Assembly (NCBI GenBank): GCA_947503305.1
Contig: CANNDF010000002.1
Span: forward strand, 1 to 64,000
Direction of reading: 5' to 3'
Length of the DNA: 64,000 nt
Source: an uncultured Dokdonia sp.
GTDB taxonomy: Bacteria; Bacteroidota; Bacteroidia; Flavobacteriales; Flavobacteriaceae
This document shows positions 27,863-37,037 of the stretch, one piece after another (the stretch's first letter is position 1; every line of letters starts with the position of its first letter). The notes under the pieces were generated by a model that was given only the letters and a program-made list of their open reading frames with translations, ran no database searches and had not been told where the DNA came from. The translations under genes and the position numbers were made by a program.

Positions 27863-28327
27863 ATGGGATTACATAAAATAATAAAAATAGTAGTGGCCTT
27901 GCTGGCTATAGCTGGAGCGGCTATGACAGCATATATATGGACACTAGACGAAGAAGCGCTTCAAGCTGATTTAAAACTGAATGGAATACAGGAAATAGAA
28001 GTTCCTTCTATGATCAGTAATATCATGCTTATTTCATGGATTATTCTTGGCATAATATTAGTAGCAGTATTGATATTTGTAATCAAAGGATTATTTAGTG
28101 GTAATGCAAAGAAAACTCTGATTAGTATTGGTGCATTTTTGGCAGTAATAGCAGTTTCATTTTTTACTGCATCTTCAGAATTTCCAGCTGATGCACTTAA
28201 AGATGGAGAAGTACTTTCAGATTATGGTGCAAAATGGGTAGGAGCAGGAATCAATGCCTTTTTCATACTAGCCGTTATTGCTATAGGATTGATGCTATTC
28301 TCAGGAGTTAAGAAACTTGTAAAATAA
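27863..28327 (+). CDS. Conserved membrane protein in exbB-exbD operon
   Basis: Three to four hydrophobic segments; sandwiched between exbB and exbD. Confidence 0.65.
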   Translation: MGLHKIIKIVVALLAIAGAAMTAYIWTLDEEALQADLKLNGIQEIEVPSMISNIMLISWIILGIILVAVLIFVIKGLFSGNAKKTLISIGAFLAVIAVSFFTASSEFPADALKDGEVLSDYGAKWVGAGINAFFILAVIAIGLMLFSGVKKLVK

Positions 28328-28334
28328 AAACACT

Positions 28335-28964
28335 ATGGCAAAACGATCAGCACCCGAAATTAATGCAGGATCAATGGCAGACATTGCGTTCCTACTTCTT
28401 ATCTTTTTTCTGGTAACTACTACTATTGAAAAAGATAAAGGTTTGATACGTCAATTGCCACCGCCATTAGATGAGAATCAACCACCACCACCTATAATCA
28501 AAGAGAAAAATCTTTTTGTGGTTTTGGTGAATAATAATAATGATCTTCTTGTAGAAAACGAGCCAATGGAGCTTAAGGATTTAAGAGAAGCTGCTATTGA
28601 GTTTTTAGATAATGGAGGAACGCCTAATGGTCAAGAAGGATATTGTTCTTTTTGTCAAGGAAAGCGTAGTCCAAGTTCCTCTGATAATCCAGAGAAAGCT
28701 ATTATATCTATGAGTAGTTCTCGTAAAACAAGTTATTTGACGTATGCTGCCGTTCAAAATGAATTAGGAGCTGCCTATAATTTCTTGAGGGATCGAGAGT
28801 CTCAACGTCTTTTTGGATGGAAGTTTACAGAAAAGAAAGCTGAAATAGACGCGGGAAGATATAAAGATGATATAAAAACAGAAGATAAGCTGAAAGAACA
28901 ATTAAAAGAAGTTAGAGCTCTAATTCCTTTTAAATTATCAGAGGCAGAATCTAAAAAGAACTAA
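28335..28964 (+). CDS. ExbD/TolR family biopolymer transport protein
   Basis: PEINAGSMADIAFLLLIFFLVTTTIEKDKGLIRQLPPP. Confidence 0.92.
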   Translation: MAKRSAPEINAGSMADIAFLLLIFFLVTTTIEKDKGLIRQLPPPLDENQPPPPIIKEKNLFVVLVNNNNDLLVENEPMELKDLREAAIEFLDNGGTPNGQEGYCSFCQGKRSPSSSDNPEKAIISMSSSRKTSYLTYAAVQNELGAAYNFLRDRESQRLFGWKFTEKKAEIDAGRYKDDIKTEDKLKEQLKEVRALIPFKLSEAESKKN

Positions 28965-28968
28965 TACT

Positions 28969-29439
28969 ATGTCAAAATTTAAAAAGAAAAAAGGAGGAGA
29001 ACTCCCGCCAGTAAATACGGCGTCACTGCCTGATATTGTTTTTATGTTACTATTCTTTTTTATGGTGGCAACAGTACTTAGAAAAAACGATTTGAAAGTT
29101 TTAAATCAACTTCCTCCTGCAGATCAGGTAGAAAAATTAGATAAAACTAAAACTGTATATGTTTATATCGGAAAACCTGGTGAAGGATATAAAGGAAAGA
29201 GCACAGAATCTATCATTCAAATCGGAGAGAAAATTGTAAGTGTAGAAGAAGTAAAATCTGCAGTATTAGAAGAGCGAGAGCTTAAAATACGCGATGAACT
29301 TAAAGACTACGTTACAGTGGCATTAAAAATAGATGAGAATGCAGAATATGGTCTTGTTTACGATGTGAAACAAGAACTTAGAGAAGCAAACCTACCTAAG
29401 ATTATTTATATTACTACACCGAGTAGTGCAGTAGAATAA
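28969..29439 (+). CDS. ExbD/TolR family biopolymer transport protein
   Basis: LPPVNTASLPDIVFMLLFFFMVATVLR. Confidence 0.92.
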   Translation: MSKFKKKKGGELPPVNTASLPDIVFMLLFFFMVATVLRKNDLKVLNQLPPADQVEKLDKTKTVYVYIGKPGEGYKGKSTESIIQIGEKIVSVEEVKSAVLEERELKIRDELKDYVTVALKIDENAEYGLVYDVKQELREANLPKIIYITTPSSAVE

Positions 29440-29465
29440 ATCTAAAAATTATAATTAGTAAAAAA

Positions 29466-29497
29466 GCGCCTTGATATATATCGAGGCGTTTTTTTAT
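29466..29497 (+). terminator. Terminator after exbD operon
   Basis: GCGCCttgatatatatcgaGGCG followed by T-tract. Confidence 0.7.
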
Positions 29498-29523
29498 ATC
29501 TTATTTATAGGGTTGATTTCTCG

Positions 29524-29531
29524 TATCTTTG
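29524..29531 (+). promoter_or_regulatory. Bacteroidota -7 element (TATCTTTG)
   Basis: TAnnTTTG consensus 12 nt upstream of ATG at 29543. Confidence 0.5.
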
Positions 29532-29542
29532 TAATAAACTCA

Positions 29543-30250
29543 ATGCTTGTGAAGTATATCATCATTTTTGTAGTACTTATCCCTTTCATCCAGCATATAG
29601 ATGCACAAGAATTATTAGAAGATATTTCTAGTATAGATTCTTTATACAGGGAAGATCAGGTATATCTAGGGGTTACTTTTAATCTTTTGGCAAATACATC
29701 TAATGGTTTATCTCAAAATGGATTGAGTGGTGGGTTTCAAATAGGTTTTATAAGAGATATGCCTATTAATAAAAGACGTAATAAAGCGATAGGAATAGGG
29801 CTAGGCGTAGGATTAGATACATTTAATCATAATTTGTTTATTGGAGAAGAGGAAGATGGAGAAACTTCTATTTTTTCAATAATCCCAAGTGATATAAATG
29901 AAGATGAAAATAGATTTACTTTTTATACATTACAAATGCCTATACAATATAGGTGGAGAACTTCTACCCCTACAAAGTATGCCTTTTGGAGAATACATAC
30001 AGGTGTTCAATTAGGGTATGTCTTTAGATTTAAATCTACTTTTCAACAAACAAATAACACAGTAATTCAAACGGATGTTCCAGAACTTAATAAATTACGG
30101 TATGGACTTACTTTTGCTTTTGGGTATGGAGCATTTAATTTTCAAGCATATTATGGGTTAAATCCACTTTTTGATAGTGGTGCTACTATAAATAGAGAGA
30201 CCATAGATATACAAGTGATTCGTCTGGGCTTACAATTTTATTTTTTATAA
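29543..30250 (+). CDS. PorT-like outer membrane beta-barrel protein
   Basis: Signal peptide MLVKYIIIFVVLIPFIQHIDAQ, beta-strand pattern, terminal aromatic; start moved from TTG at 29471, which precedes the promoter. Confidence 0.7.
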   Translation: MLVKYIIIFVVLIPFIQHIDAQELLEDISSIDSLYREDQVYLGVTFNLLANTSNGLSQNGLSGGFQIGFIRDMPINKRRNKAIGIGLGVGLDTFNHNLFIGEEEDGETSIFSIIPSDINEDENRFTFYTLQMPIQYRWRTSTPTKYAFWRIHTGVQLGYVFRFKSTFQQTNNTVIQTDVPELNKLRYGLTFAFGYGAFNFQAYYGLNPLFDSGATINRETIDIQVIRLGLQFYFL

Positions 30251-30261
30251 GACTTCTATAA

Positions 30262-30867
30262 TTATAACCAATAATTAAAGGCCATTAACTGTGGAATGGC
30301 CCCTATAAAAAAACCAACAATAAGTTCTGGATATGTATGGGCTTTTGCATCTAGTCTTGATGTTGCAGTGCCACCACAACCTATTATAAATAATGCAATT
30401 AATGGCAGTAGATTTTTTCCAAAGTGCAAGCTTACTCCCATAATAAATGTAAGTATTCCAGCGACTCCTACCATATGTAAACTGGTCTTAAATTTAAATA
30501 AGACAAGTATAAATGTAGCAAGACTAGATCCTAGTATAGCTACAAAGAAGAAAAATAATTCTGGGATTTCATAACCTTTAAATACAATATTAATAAGCAA
30601 AATTGTAAAAAGCATTTGCATTAATAAAGGATATTTGCGCTCTTTTACATTTTTTAAATGTATCTCTGTAACTAATCCTAAATTTTTAAGCATATAATAA
30701 CTTAGTATAGGTATAATTATAGTCATTATTGTCGTTGCAAATAACTTTGAATATAGGAAGGGTGGGTTAAAATATCTAGGAGAGATAATGAAGTATAAAG
30801 CAACTCCTGCAAATGGCATAAACAGAGGGTGAAAGATATAGGAGAAGCTTTTGATGAGGTATTTCAT
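30262..30867 (-). CDS. Integral membrane protein, PAP2-like/uncharacterized
   Basis: Six hydrophobic helices; SRLDAKAHTYPELIVGFFIGAIPQ. Confidence 0.6.
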   Translation of the reverse strand: MKYLIKSFSYIFHPLFMPFAGVALYFIISPRYFNPPFLYSKLFATTIMTIIIPILSYYMLKNLGLVTEIHLKNVKERKYPLLMQMLFTILLINIVFKGYEIPELFFFFVAILGSSLATFILVLFKFKTSLHMVGVAGILTFIMGVSLHFGKNLLPLIALFIIGCGGTATSRLDAKAHTYPELIVGFFIGAIPQLMAFNYWL

Positions 30868-32318
30868 TAGATCTGTTTACGTAGCCTTGCGACCGGAAGG
30901 TCTAATTGTTCTCTATATTTTGCAACTGTACGTCGAGCGATAGGGTATCCTTTCTCTTTTAAAATACCTGCAAGTTTATCATCAGTAAGTGGTTTCTTTT
31001 TATCTTCTTCTTGTATTACAGTTTCAAGTATTTTTTTGATTTCTCTGGTAGATACTTCCTCTCCTTGGTCATTAGTCATACTTTCACTGAAAAACTCTTT
31101 AATAAGTTTAGTGCCATAGGGGGTATCTACATATTTACTATTTGCAACTCGCGATACAGTAGATACGTCCATGCCTATCTCATTTGCAATATCTTTTAAT
31201 ATCATAGGGCGTAAAGTACGCTCATCTCCTGTAAGGAAGTATTCTTTTTGATAGTACATAATTGAACTCATCGTTACAAAAAGCGTCTGTTGTCTTTGTA
31301 AGATAGCTTCAATAAACCATTTGGCTGCATCTAGTTTTTGTTTTATAAATAGTACAGCGTCTTTCTGGGCTTTCGTTTTTTCTTTAGACGATTTATACCC
31401 TTTAAGCATATTACTGTAATCTCTGGATACTTTAAGTTCTGGAGCATTGCGACCATTTAATGTAAGCTCAAGCTCTCCTTCTACAATTCGAATGGTAAAA
31501 TCTGGTACTACATGCTCTACAATTTTTGTATTACTAGCATAAGAACCTCCAGGTTTGGGATTAAGATGCTCTATTTCTTGAATAGCATCTTTAAGTTCTT
31601 CTTCAGTAATACTGAATTTTGACATTAATTTTTTATAATGCTTTTTACTAAAATGATCAAAAGATTTTTCTAAAATTGCAATAGCAAGCTCTATAGATTT
31701 TGTAGGACGTTTACGAGATAATTGTAGTATAAGACATTCCTCTAAATTACGTGCAGCTACCCCAGAAGGATCTAATTCTTGTACGGTAAGCAGGACTTCT
31801 TCTATTTTTTCTTCTGTTGTATAGACATTCTGTGTAAACGCAAGGTCATCCATGAGATCCTCAATAGATCTTCTTAAGTATCCACTTTCATCGAGACTCC
31901 CAATAATGAACTCGGCAATATCACGTTCTTCATTAGAGAGTCTAAAAGTATTAAGTTGAGTCTTTAAGTATTGATTAAAAGAAGTTCCAGATGCATATGG
32001 GACTTGCTTGTCTTCATCATCTATACTGTAGTTATTTGCACTTAGGCGATAGTCAGGAATCTCATCATCGCTAAGATATTCATCAACATTTATTTCTGTC
32101 TCAATAGTGTCATTTTCATACTCATCATCACTATTATTAAACTCTTCAAATTCATCTTTTATTTCATCTTTCCCACTATCTAATGCAGGATTTTCTTCAA
32201 GTTCTTGTTTTACTTTTTGTTCAAAGGCTTGTGTAGGCAATTGGATAAGCTTCATCAACTGTATTTGTTGTGGAGAAAGCTTTTGTGAGAGTTTAAAATT
32301 GAGTTGTTGTTTTAACAT
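30867..32318 (-). CDS. rpoN: RNA polymerase sigma-54 factor
   Basis: N-terminal LSQKLSPQQIQLMKLIQLP; C-terminal PIARRTVAKYREQLDLPVARLRK (RpoN box). Confidence 0.96.
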   Translation of the reverse strand: MLKQQLNFKLSQKLSPQQIQLMKLIQLPTQAFEQKVKQELEENPALDSGKDEIKDEFEEFNNSDDEYENDTIETEINVDEYLSDDEIPDYRLSANNYSIDDEDKQVPYASGTSFNQYLKTQLNTFRLSNEERDIAEFIIGSLDESGYLRRSIEDLMDDLAFTQNVYTTEEKIEEVLLTVQELDPSGVAARNLEECLILQLSRKRPTKSIELAIAILEKSFDHFSKKHYKKLMSKFSITEEELKDAIQEIEHLNPKPGGSYASNTKIVEHVVPDFTIRIVEGELELTLNGRNAPELKVSRDYSNMLKGYKSSKEKTKAQKDAVLFIKQKLDAAKWFIEAILQRQQTLFVTMSSIMYYQKEYFLTGDERTLRPMILKDIANEIGMDVSTVSRVANSKYVDTPYGTKLIKEFFSESMTNDQGEEVSTREIKKILETVIQEEDKKKPLTDDKLAGILKEKGYPIARRTVAKYREQLDLPVARLRKQI

Positions 32319-32413
32319 AAAACAAAAATAAGCAAAACCAAGTATATGCCAGCATCAAAGTACTGTTAAGGCTGTCATATTATTATGCTTTTTTATAGTC
32401 TCCCAGTAGCATG

Positions 32414-33043
32414 TCAAGGTTTAAAAAGGCCATTTTTTATAGCGTATATGACAAGGCCTGTACGGTTTTTTAAATTTAGTTTTGAGAAAACACTATCTCT
32501 ATATCCTTGTACAGTTTTTGGACTAAGGAACATTCTATCAGCAATCTCATTGTATGTCATTTCTGTACATGCATGTTTAATAAACTCTATTTCACGTTCT
32601 TTTAATGTAAGAGTGTGTTCGTCATCAAGACTTTTGACGAGGAGTCGTGTAACTGTATTTGTATGGTAATATCCTTGCGTGACAAGTTCTTTTAATGCAT
32701 TTTCTAACACTGTTTTTTCAGTATCTTTAAGTAGGTAGCCTCGAGCACCTGCTCGTAACATTTTTAAAATAGTGCGTTCATCTTCTTCTACAGAGAGAGC
32801 GAGCACTTTAATATCTGGATATAATTCTTTAAGATGTGTGGTGGTTTCTATACCATCCATTATAGGCATATTGACATCCATTAAAACAATATCTGGTTGC
32901 TTATCTTTAAAGACAAGTTGGTCTAATAATTCCTGTCCGTTTTTACAGGTGTATAAAACATCAAAATTTTCAAAAGACCCTACAAGTCCGCTGATGGCTT
33001 GAGATAGCAGGGTGTGATCATCTACAACTACGAGTTTATTCAT
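32414..33043 (-). CDS. LuxR-family response regulator transcription factor
   Basis: Receiver VLMDVNMPIMDGIETT; HTH ERMFLSPKTVQGYRDSVFSKLNLKNRTGLVIYAI-type. Confidence 0.94.
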   Translation of the reverse strand: MNKLVVVDDHTLLSQAISGLVGSFENFDVLYTCKNGQELLDQLVFKDKQPDIVLMDVNMPIMDGIETTTHLKELYPDIKVLALSVEEDERTILKMLRAGARGYLLKDTEKTVLENALKELVTQGYYHTNTVTRLLVKSLDDEHTLTLKEREIEFIKHACTEMTYNEIADRMFLSPKTVQGYRDSVFSKLNLKNRTGLVIYAIKNGLFKP

Positions 33044-33048
33044 GATAT

Positions 33049-33819
33049 TTAGGGTTTGTATATGAGGTGTATTTGTGTACCTATTCCTTCTTCAGAAGAA
33101 ATAGTAATGGTTGCTCCTATAAGTTTGGCTCTAGATTCTATATTTGAAAGGCCTATTCCGTTTTTCGCTTTCGCGAAAGCATAATCAAAACCCACCCCAT
33201 TGTCTTTTGCATCTATAGTTAAAATCTCATTTTTATATATGACATTTACATCCAGTCGAGAAGCTTTAGAATGTTTAATAGTATTTGTAAAAAATTCTTG
33301 AAGTACTCTAAAAATAATAGTCTCTACTTTTTTATCGATATAAAAAGGGACGCCAGTTACATTTAATTCTGGTTTGAGATAGGCCATACGATTAAAACGT
33401 TCTAGTTCCATCTCAAGAGCTTCTGTAAGACTCATATTTTTAAGCGCCTCAGGGTTGATGAGTTTTGATAATGTGCGTATTTCTTTAAGTCCTTTTCCTA
33501 TGGTTGCAGCAGCCTCATCAAGATCTTTTTGATTACTACCCGCATTTTGTGTTTGTATTTTTGCAAGTGTGAGTAACTGGCCGATATTATCATGTAACTC
33601 CCAGCTGATATTCCGTAAGGTTTCTTCACGTATTTCTATTTGTGTTTCTGCAATCTCTTGTTCAAAACGCTTTTGAGCTTCTTGTTGTTCTATAACTAAG
33701 GTGTTTTTACGTTTCATAAACACAGAAAACAATACAGCAACTACTATTAACAATAATAAAACAATGGTAATAGTAACTAAAATTAGAAGCAGTGTGCTAT
33801 TTTCTGGGTTTTGTTGCAT
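33049..33819 (-). CDS. Sensor histidine kinase (HisKA_3 type)
   Basis: One TM helix; ISWELHDNIGQLLTLAKIQ; KDNGVGFDYAFAKAKNGIGLSNIESRAKLIGA; start taken at MQQNPENS. Confidence 0.92.
   Translation of the reverse strand: MQQNPENSTLLLILVTITIVLLLLIVVAVLFSVFMKRKNTLVIEQQEAQKRFEQEIAETQIEIREETLRNISWELHDNIGQLLTLAKIQTQNAGSNQKDLDEAAATIGKGLKEIRTLSKLINPEALKNMSLTEALEMELERFNRMAYLKPELNVTGVPFYIDKKVETIIFRVLQEFFTNTIKHSKASRLDVNVIYKNEILTIDAKDNGVGFDYAFAKAKNGIGLSNIESRAKLIGATITISSEEGIGTQIHLIYKP
33167..33180. repeat. Dispersed palindrome GCTTTCGCGAAAGC
   Basis: Exact copy inside histidine kinase gene (AFAKA). Confidence 0.97.
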
Positions 33820-33866
33820 TGATGCCAGAATTATAATATGCATGTAAGATACTTATTTCTATAAGG

Positions 33867-33896
33867 ATACTAAAGGGGTAAATGCCCCTTTAGTAT
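33867..33896 (-). terminator. Perfect hairpin between the 7TM-like gene and histidine kinase gene
   Basis: ATACTAAAGGGG-taaatg-CCCCTTTAGTAT, 12-bp stem; weak T-tract. Confidence 0.5.
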
Positions 33897-33921
33897 TGTC
33901 TATAAATACCTAATAATACTA

Positions 33922-34557
33922 TTAATTCCTTTTTTCTGACCATATGAAACCTAAAATGAAGATGCTGTTTTGTAGGATTATGAAAATAAATTTTATAATT
34001 CTCAAATCGTCTATTAAATCATTACTTAGATTTTCGGAAAAATTAAAAATAATATAGATTGGAAGATAACCTATCCAGAAAATAAGATTCCCCATTAAAT
34101 ACCAAACAGTGAGATCTTTTCGAAGCGGTATTACATCTTGACTTTTTAAAAGTTCGATAGCGTAATACATAATACCTAATAAGGATACGAACCCACCTGT
34201 AAAATAGGATAATGGTAAGTAATCTGTTATAAAGTTTTTTGTGAATATATCTATAAGTTGGGCTATGACATAGACAGAAAATAAGGCTTTTATGATTTGT
34301 AACCTCTTGCTGTTATTGATACAATTAATAAGTATCCAATAGATTAAAGAAAAGCTAATGATCTGATGGATATTGTATAAATAATCTGTCTCTTTAAGAA
34401 TCTTATCTAAGTATAGTAATACAAGTAAGTCATTGAGTGCGTTATACCATAAAAAGGCACAAATGTATTTTAAAAAACTATTCTTGTATTTGTATAGATA
34501 AATAGATGACGCTATAGCAGAGAGAACTTGGAATATGTCAATGATATAAGGCGACAT
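33922..34557 (-). CDS. Uncharacterized multi-pass membrane protein
   Basis: About seven hydrophobic segments; no recognised motif. Confidence 0.6.
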   Translation of the reverse strand: MSPYIIDIFQVLSAIASSIYLYKYKNSFLKYICAFLWYNALNDLLVLLYLDKILKETDYLYNIHQIISFSLIYWILINCINNSKRLQIIKALFSVYVIAQLIDIFTKNFITDYLPLSYFTGGFVSLLGIMYYAIELLKSQDVIPLRKDLTVWYLMGNLIFWIGYLPIYIIFNFSENLSNDLIDDLRIIKFIFIILQNSIFILGFIWSEKRN

Positions 34558-34583
34558 CTATTTACTATACTAAATATGTTGTC

Positions 34584-35198
34584 TTAATAATCGTTATCGT
34601 CATTTACGGGTGGAGGTCTTCTATGTCCTTGATTAAGAGCAAGACTCGTAATATCTCCTTGCAGGGTCATAATTAGATTTGCTTTTCCGCTAGGTTTTTG
34701 ATTTGCTGTTACAGTTCCTACAGGAATAGCAGTAGCGGTGTTGTTTACGTTTTGAATGGCAAAAGAGACTTCTTGACCCGATGGAAGGATCATTGTAGGA
34801 TTAAAAAATACAGTTTCTGCACTAGGGTGTTTGGTTGTTTCTGTATTAGGATATTGCCCAAGATATACACGTAATCCTTTTATTTCAGTATCTGTTGTAT
34901 GTGCCTCTTGCTCTATATACTCCATATACTTTTTTAACATGTCAAAATCAAAGGTAATTGATCGGGTTGCTCTATAAGGGTCTGTTCCTTCAGGGAGCTC
35001 TTGATTTTCAAATTCTTCAATTAATCCTACTCTATTTTCACCATAATTAGTGAATAGTGTTTTTGCTGTTTGAAGAGAAATAATATTTTCGGGAGCCTCA
35101 ACTGTTGGTGGCTCTGCATGGGTATTTGGTTTTTGCGTACAACCACTTATTATAAGCAAACCTACTAGGAGAATTCCTAAACGGGGACTAGTTTTCAT
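34584..35198 (-). CDS. Uncharacterized lipoprotein
   Basis: Lipobox LLIISGC; no known domain recognised. Confidence 0.65.
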   Translation of the reverse strand: MKTSPRLGILLVGLLIISGCTQKPNTHAEPPTVEAPENIISLQTAKTLFTNYGENRVGLIEEFENQELPEGTDPYRATRSITFDFDMLKKYMEYIEQEAHTTDTEIKGLRVYLGQYPNTETTKHPSAETVFFNPTMILPSGQEVSFAIQNVNNTATAIPVGTVTANQKPSGKANLIMTLQGDITSLALNQGHRRPPPVNDDNDY

Positions 35199-35268
35199 TC
35201 GATAAAGTTTTGATTAGTATTCTTTAAATTTACGAGAATACAATGATAAATGAACTATCCCTATAAAG

Positions 35269-35288
35269 AAAGGGGCAAAAGCCCCTTT
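35269..35288 (-). terminator. Terminator after asnS
   Basis: AAAGGGGC-aaaa-GCCCCTTT. Confidence 0.7.
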
Positions 35289-35320
35289 TATTTATTACAG
35301 TATGTTAGTATGTATATATC

Positions 35321-36763
35321 TTAAAATTCAGCGTGTCCAGGAAATCTAGGATAAGGTATAACATCACGTATGTTTGTCATTCCTGTAGCAAATAGAACCA
35401 AACGTTCAAACCCTAGTCCAAAACCACTATGGATACATGTGCCAAACTTACGTGTATCTAGATACCACCATAGTTCTTCTTCTGGAATATCTAGTTCAGC
35501 CATTTTGTCTTTAAGAACATCAAGTCGTTCTTCACGTTGTGAACCTCCTACAATTTCTCCAATTCCAGGAAATAATATATCCATAGCGCGCACTGTTTTT
35601 CCATCTTCATTTAAGCGCATATAAAATGCCTTTATATTTGCTGGATAATCAAAAAGAATAACTGGACACTCAAAATGCTTTTCTACTAAATAGCGTTCAT
35701 GTTCACTTTGTAAATCTGCTCCCCATTGATCTATTGGAAATTTGAATTTCTTCTTTTTATTAGGTTTGCTGTTACGTAAAATATCAATGGCTTCAGTATA
35801 ACTTACTCGTTTGAAGTTGTTTTCTACAACAAACTTTAATTTATCACGTAGAAGCATTGTAGCTCTTTCTGCTTGTGGCTTACTTTTATCTTCTTGAACC
35901 AATCTGTTTTCAAGAAATTCAAGATCATCTTGACAGTTTTCTAGCGCATAATTGATAACATATTTTATGAAGTCTTCTGCTAAGTCCATATTACCATCAA
36001 GATCACAAAAAGCAACCTCGGGCTCTATCATCCAGAATTCTGCAAGGTGACGAGAAGTATTACTGTTTTCTGCTCTAAAAGTTGGTCCAAATGTATATAC
36101 TTTGCCAAGTCCTAATGCATAAGTCTCGGCTTCCAGTTGTCCAGATACAGTAAGGTTGGTCTCCTTGTCAAAAAAGTCTTGACTATAATCTATGGACCCA
36201 TCTTCATTCTTTGGTGGGTTTTCAGGATCAAGAGCACTTATGCGAAACATTTCTCCTGCACCTTCGGCATCACTACCTGTAATAATAGGAGTGTGCGCAT
36301 GATAGAATCCATTTTTATTAAAGTACTCATGTACAGCAAATGCCAGTTTGGAACGTAAGCGCATAATAGCACCAAAGGTATTTGTACGTACTCTTAAATG
36401 AGCTTGTTCACGTAATTTTTCTAGAGAATGTCGTTTAGGTGACAGGATCGTAAGTTTTACTTCTTCCGGATCTGCATCACCAGCAATTTCAATAGTTTTT
36501 ACTTTAATCTCTACGCGTTGACCCGCACCTTGACTTTCTTCAAGCATCCCTGTGATACTCACAGCAGCCCCTACTGTAATTCGTTTTAATAACGCGGGGT
36601 CTGTGTTCTCAAAATCAACGACACATTGTATATTTTTAATTGTAGAACCATCATTAAGGGCTACAAATTGATTTGCTCTAAAAGAGCGTACCCATCCTTT
36701 TACGGTAAATTCTTGATGTATAGCTGTACTAGCTAAAAGATCGATAACAGATATGTGTTTCAT
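35321..36763 (-). CDS. asnS: Asparagine--tRNA ligase
   Basis: VKGWVRSFRANQFVALNDGS, TFRAENSNTSRHLAEFWMIEPE, GFGLGFERLVLFATGMTNIRDVIPYPRFPGHAEF; start at MKHISV because a -7 element sits at 36788-36795. Confidence 0.96.
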   Translation of the reverse strand: MKHISVIDLLASTAIHQEFTVKGWVRSFRANQFVALNDGSTIKNIQCVVDFENTDPALLKRITVGAAVSITGMLEESQGAGQRVEIKVKTIEIAGDADPEEVKLTILSPKRHSLEKLREQAHLRVRTNTFGAIMRLRSKLAFAVHEYFNKNGFYHAHTPIITGSDAEGAGEMFRISALDPENPPKNEDGSIDYSQDFFDKETNLTVSGQLEAETYALGLGKVYTFGPTFRAENSNTSRHLAEFWMIEPEVAFCDLDGNMDLAEDFIKYVINYALENCQDDLEFLENRLVQEDKSKPQAERATMLLRDKLKFVVENNFKRVSYTEAIDILRNSKPNKKKKFKFPIDQWGADLQSEHERYLVEKHFECPVILFDYPANIKAFYMRLNEDGKTVRAMDILFPGIGEIVGGSQREERLDVLKDKMAELDIPEEELWWYLDTRKFGTCIHSGFGLGFERLVLFATGMTNIRDVIPYPRFPGHAEF

Positions 36764-36787
36764 GATTTTGAATTTTTTATCGAAGGG

Positions 36788-36795
36788 CAAAGATA
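36788..36795 (-). promoter_or_regulatory. Bacteroidota -7 element (TATCTTTG) for asnS
   Basis: TAnnTTTG consensus 25 nt upstream of MKHISV. Confidence 0.55.
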
Positions 36796-36849
36796 ATTTT
36801 TGTTTTTAAACTAGCAGATAAATTTTAAGACGAAGATTAGGAAATATAT

Positions 36850-36863
36850 GCTTTCGCGAAAGC
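36850..36863. repeat. Dispersed palindrome GCTTTCGCGAAAGC
   Basis: Exact copy upstream of asnS promoter. Confidence 0.97.
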
Positions 36864-37010
36864 ATTCTTATATCGAATCAAATAATTTGCATAAATACCT
36901 AGTACTGGGTATTTCTTAAGAGTAAGTAATCTACTATTTTTAACCTATGAATTGTTTGCTCATAAAAGAGTTTCTTGAGACAAATTGGGGGATTTGTTTT
37001 TAGAATAAAG

Positions 37011-37034
37011 ATTCCTGTCTGTTAAGACAGGAAT
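37011..37034 (-). terminator. Terminator after MMPL transporter
   Basis: ATTCCTGTCT-gtta-AGACAGGAAT. Confidence 0.75.
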
Positions 37035-37037
37035 TTC

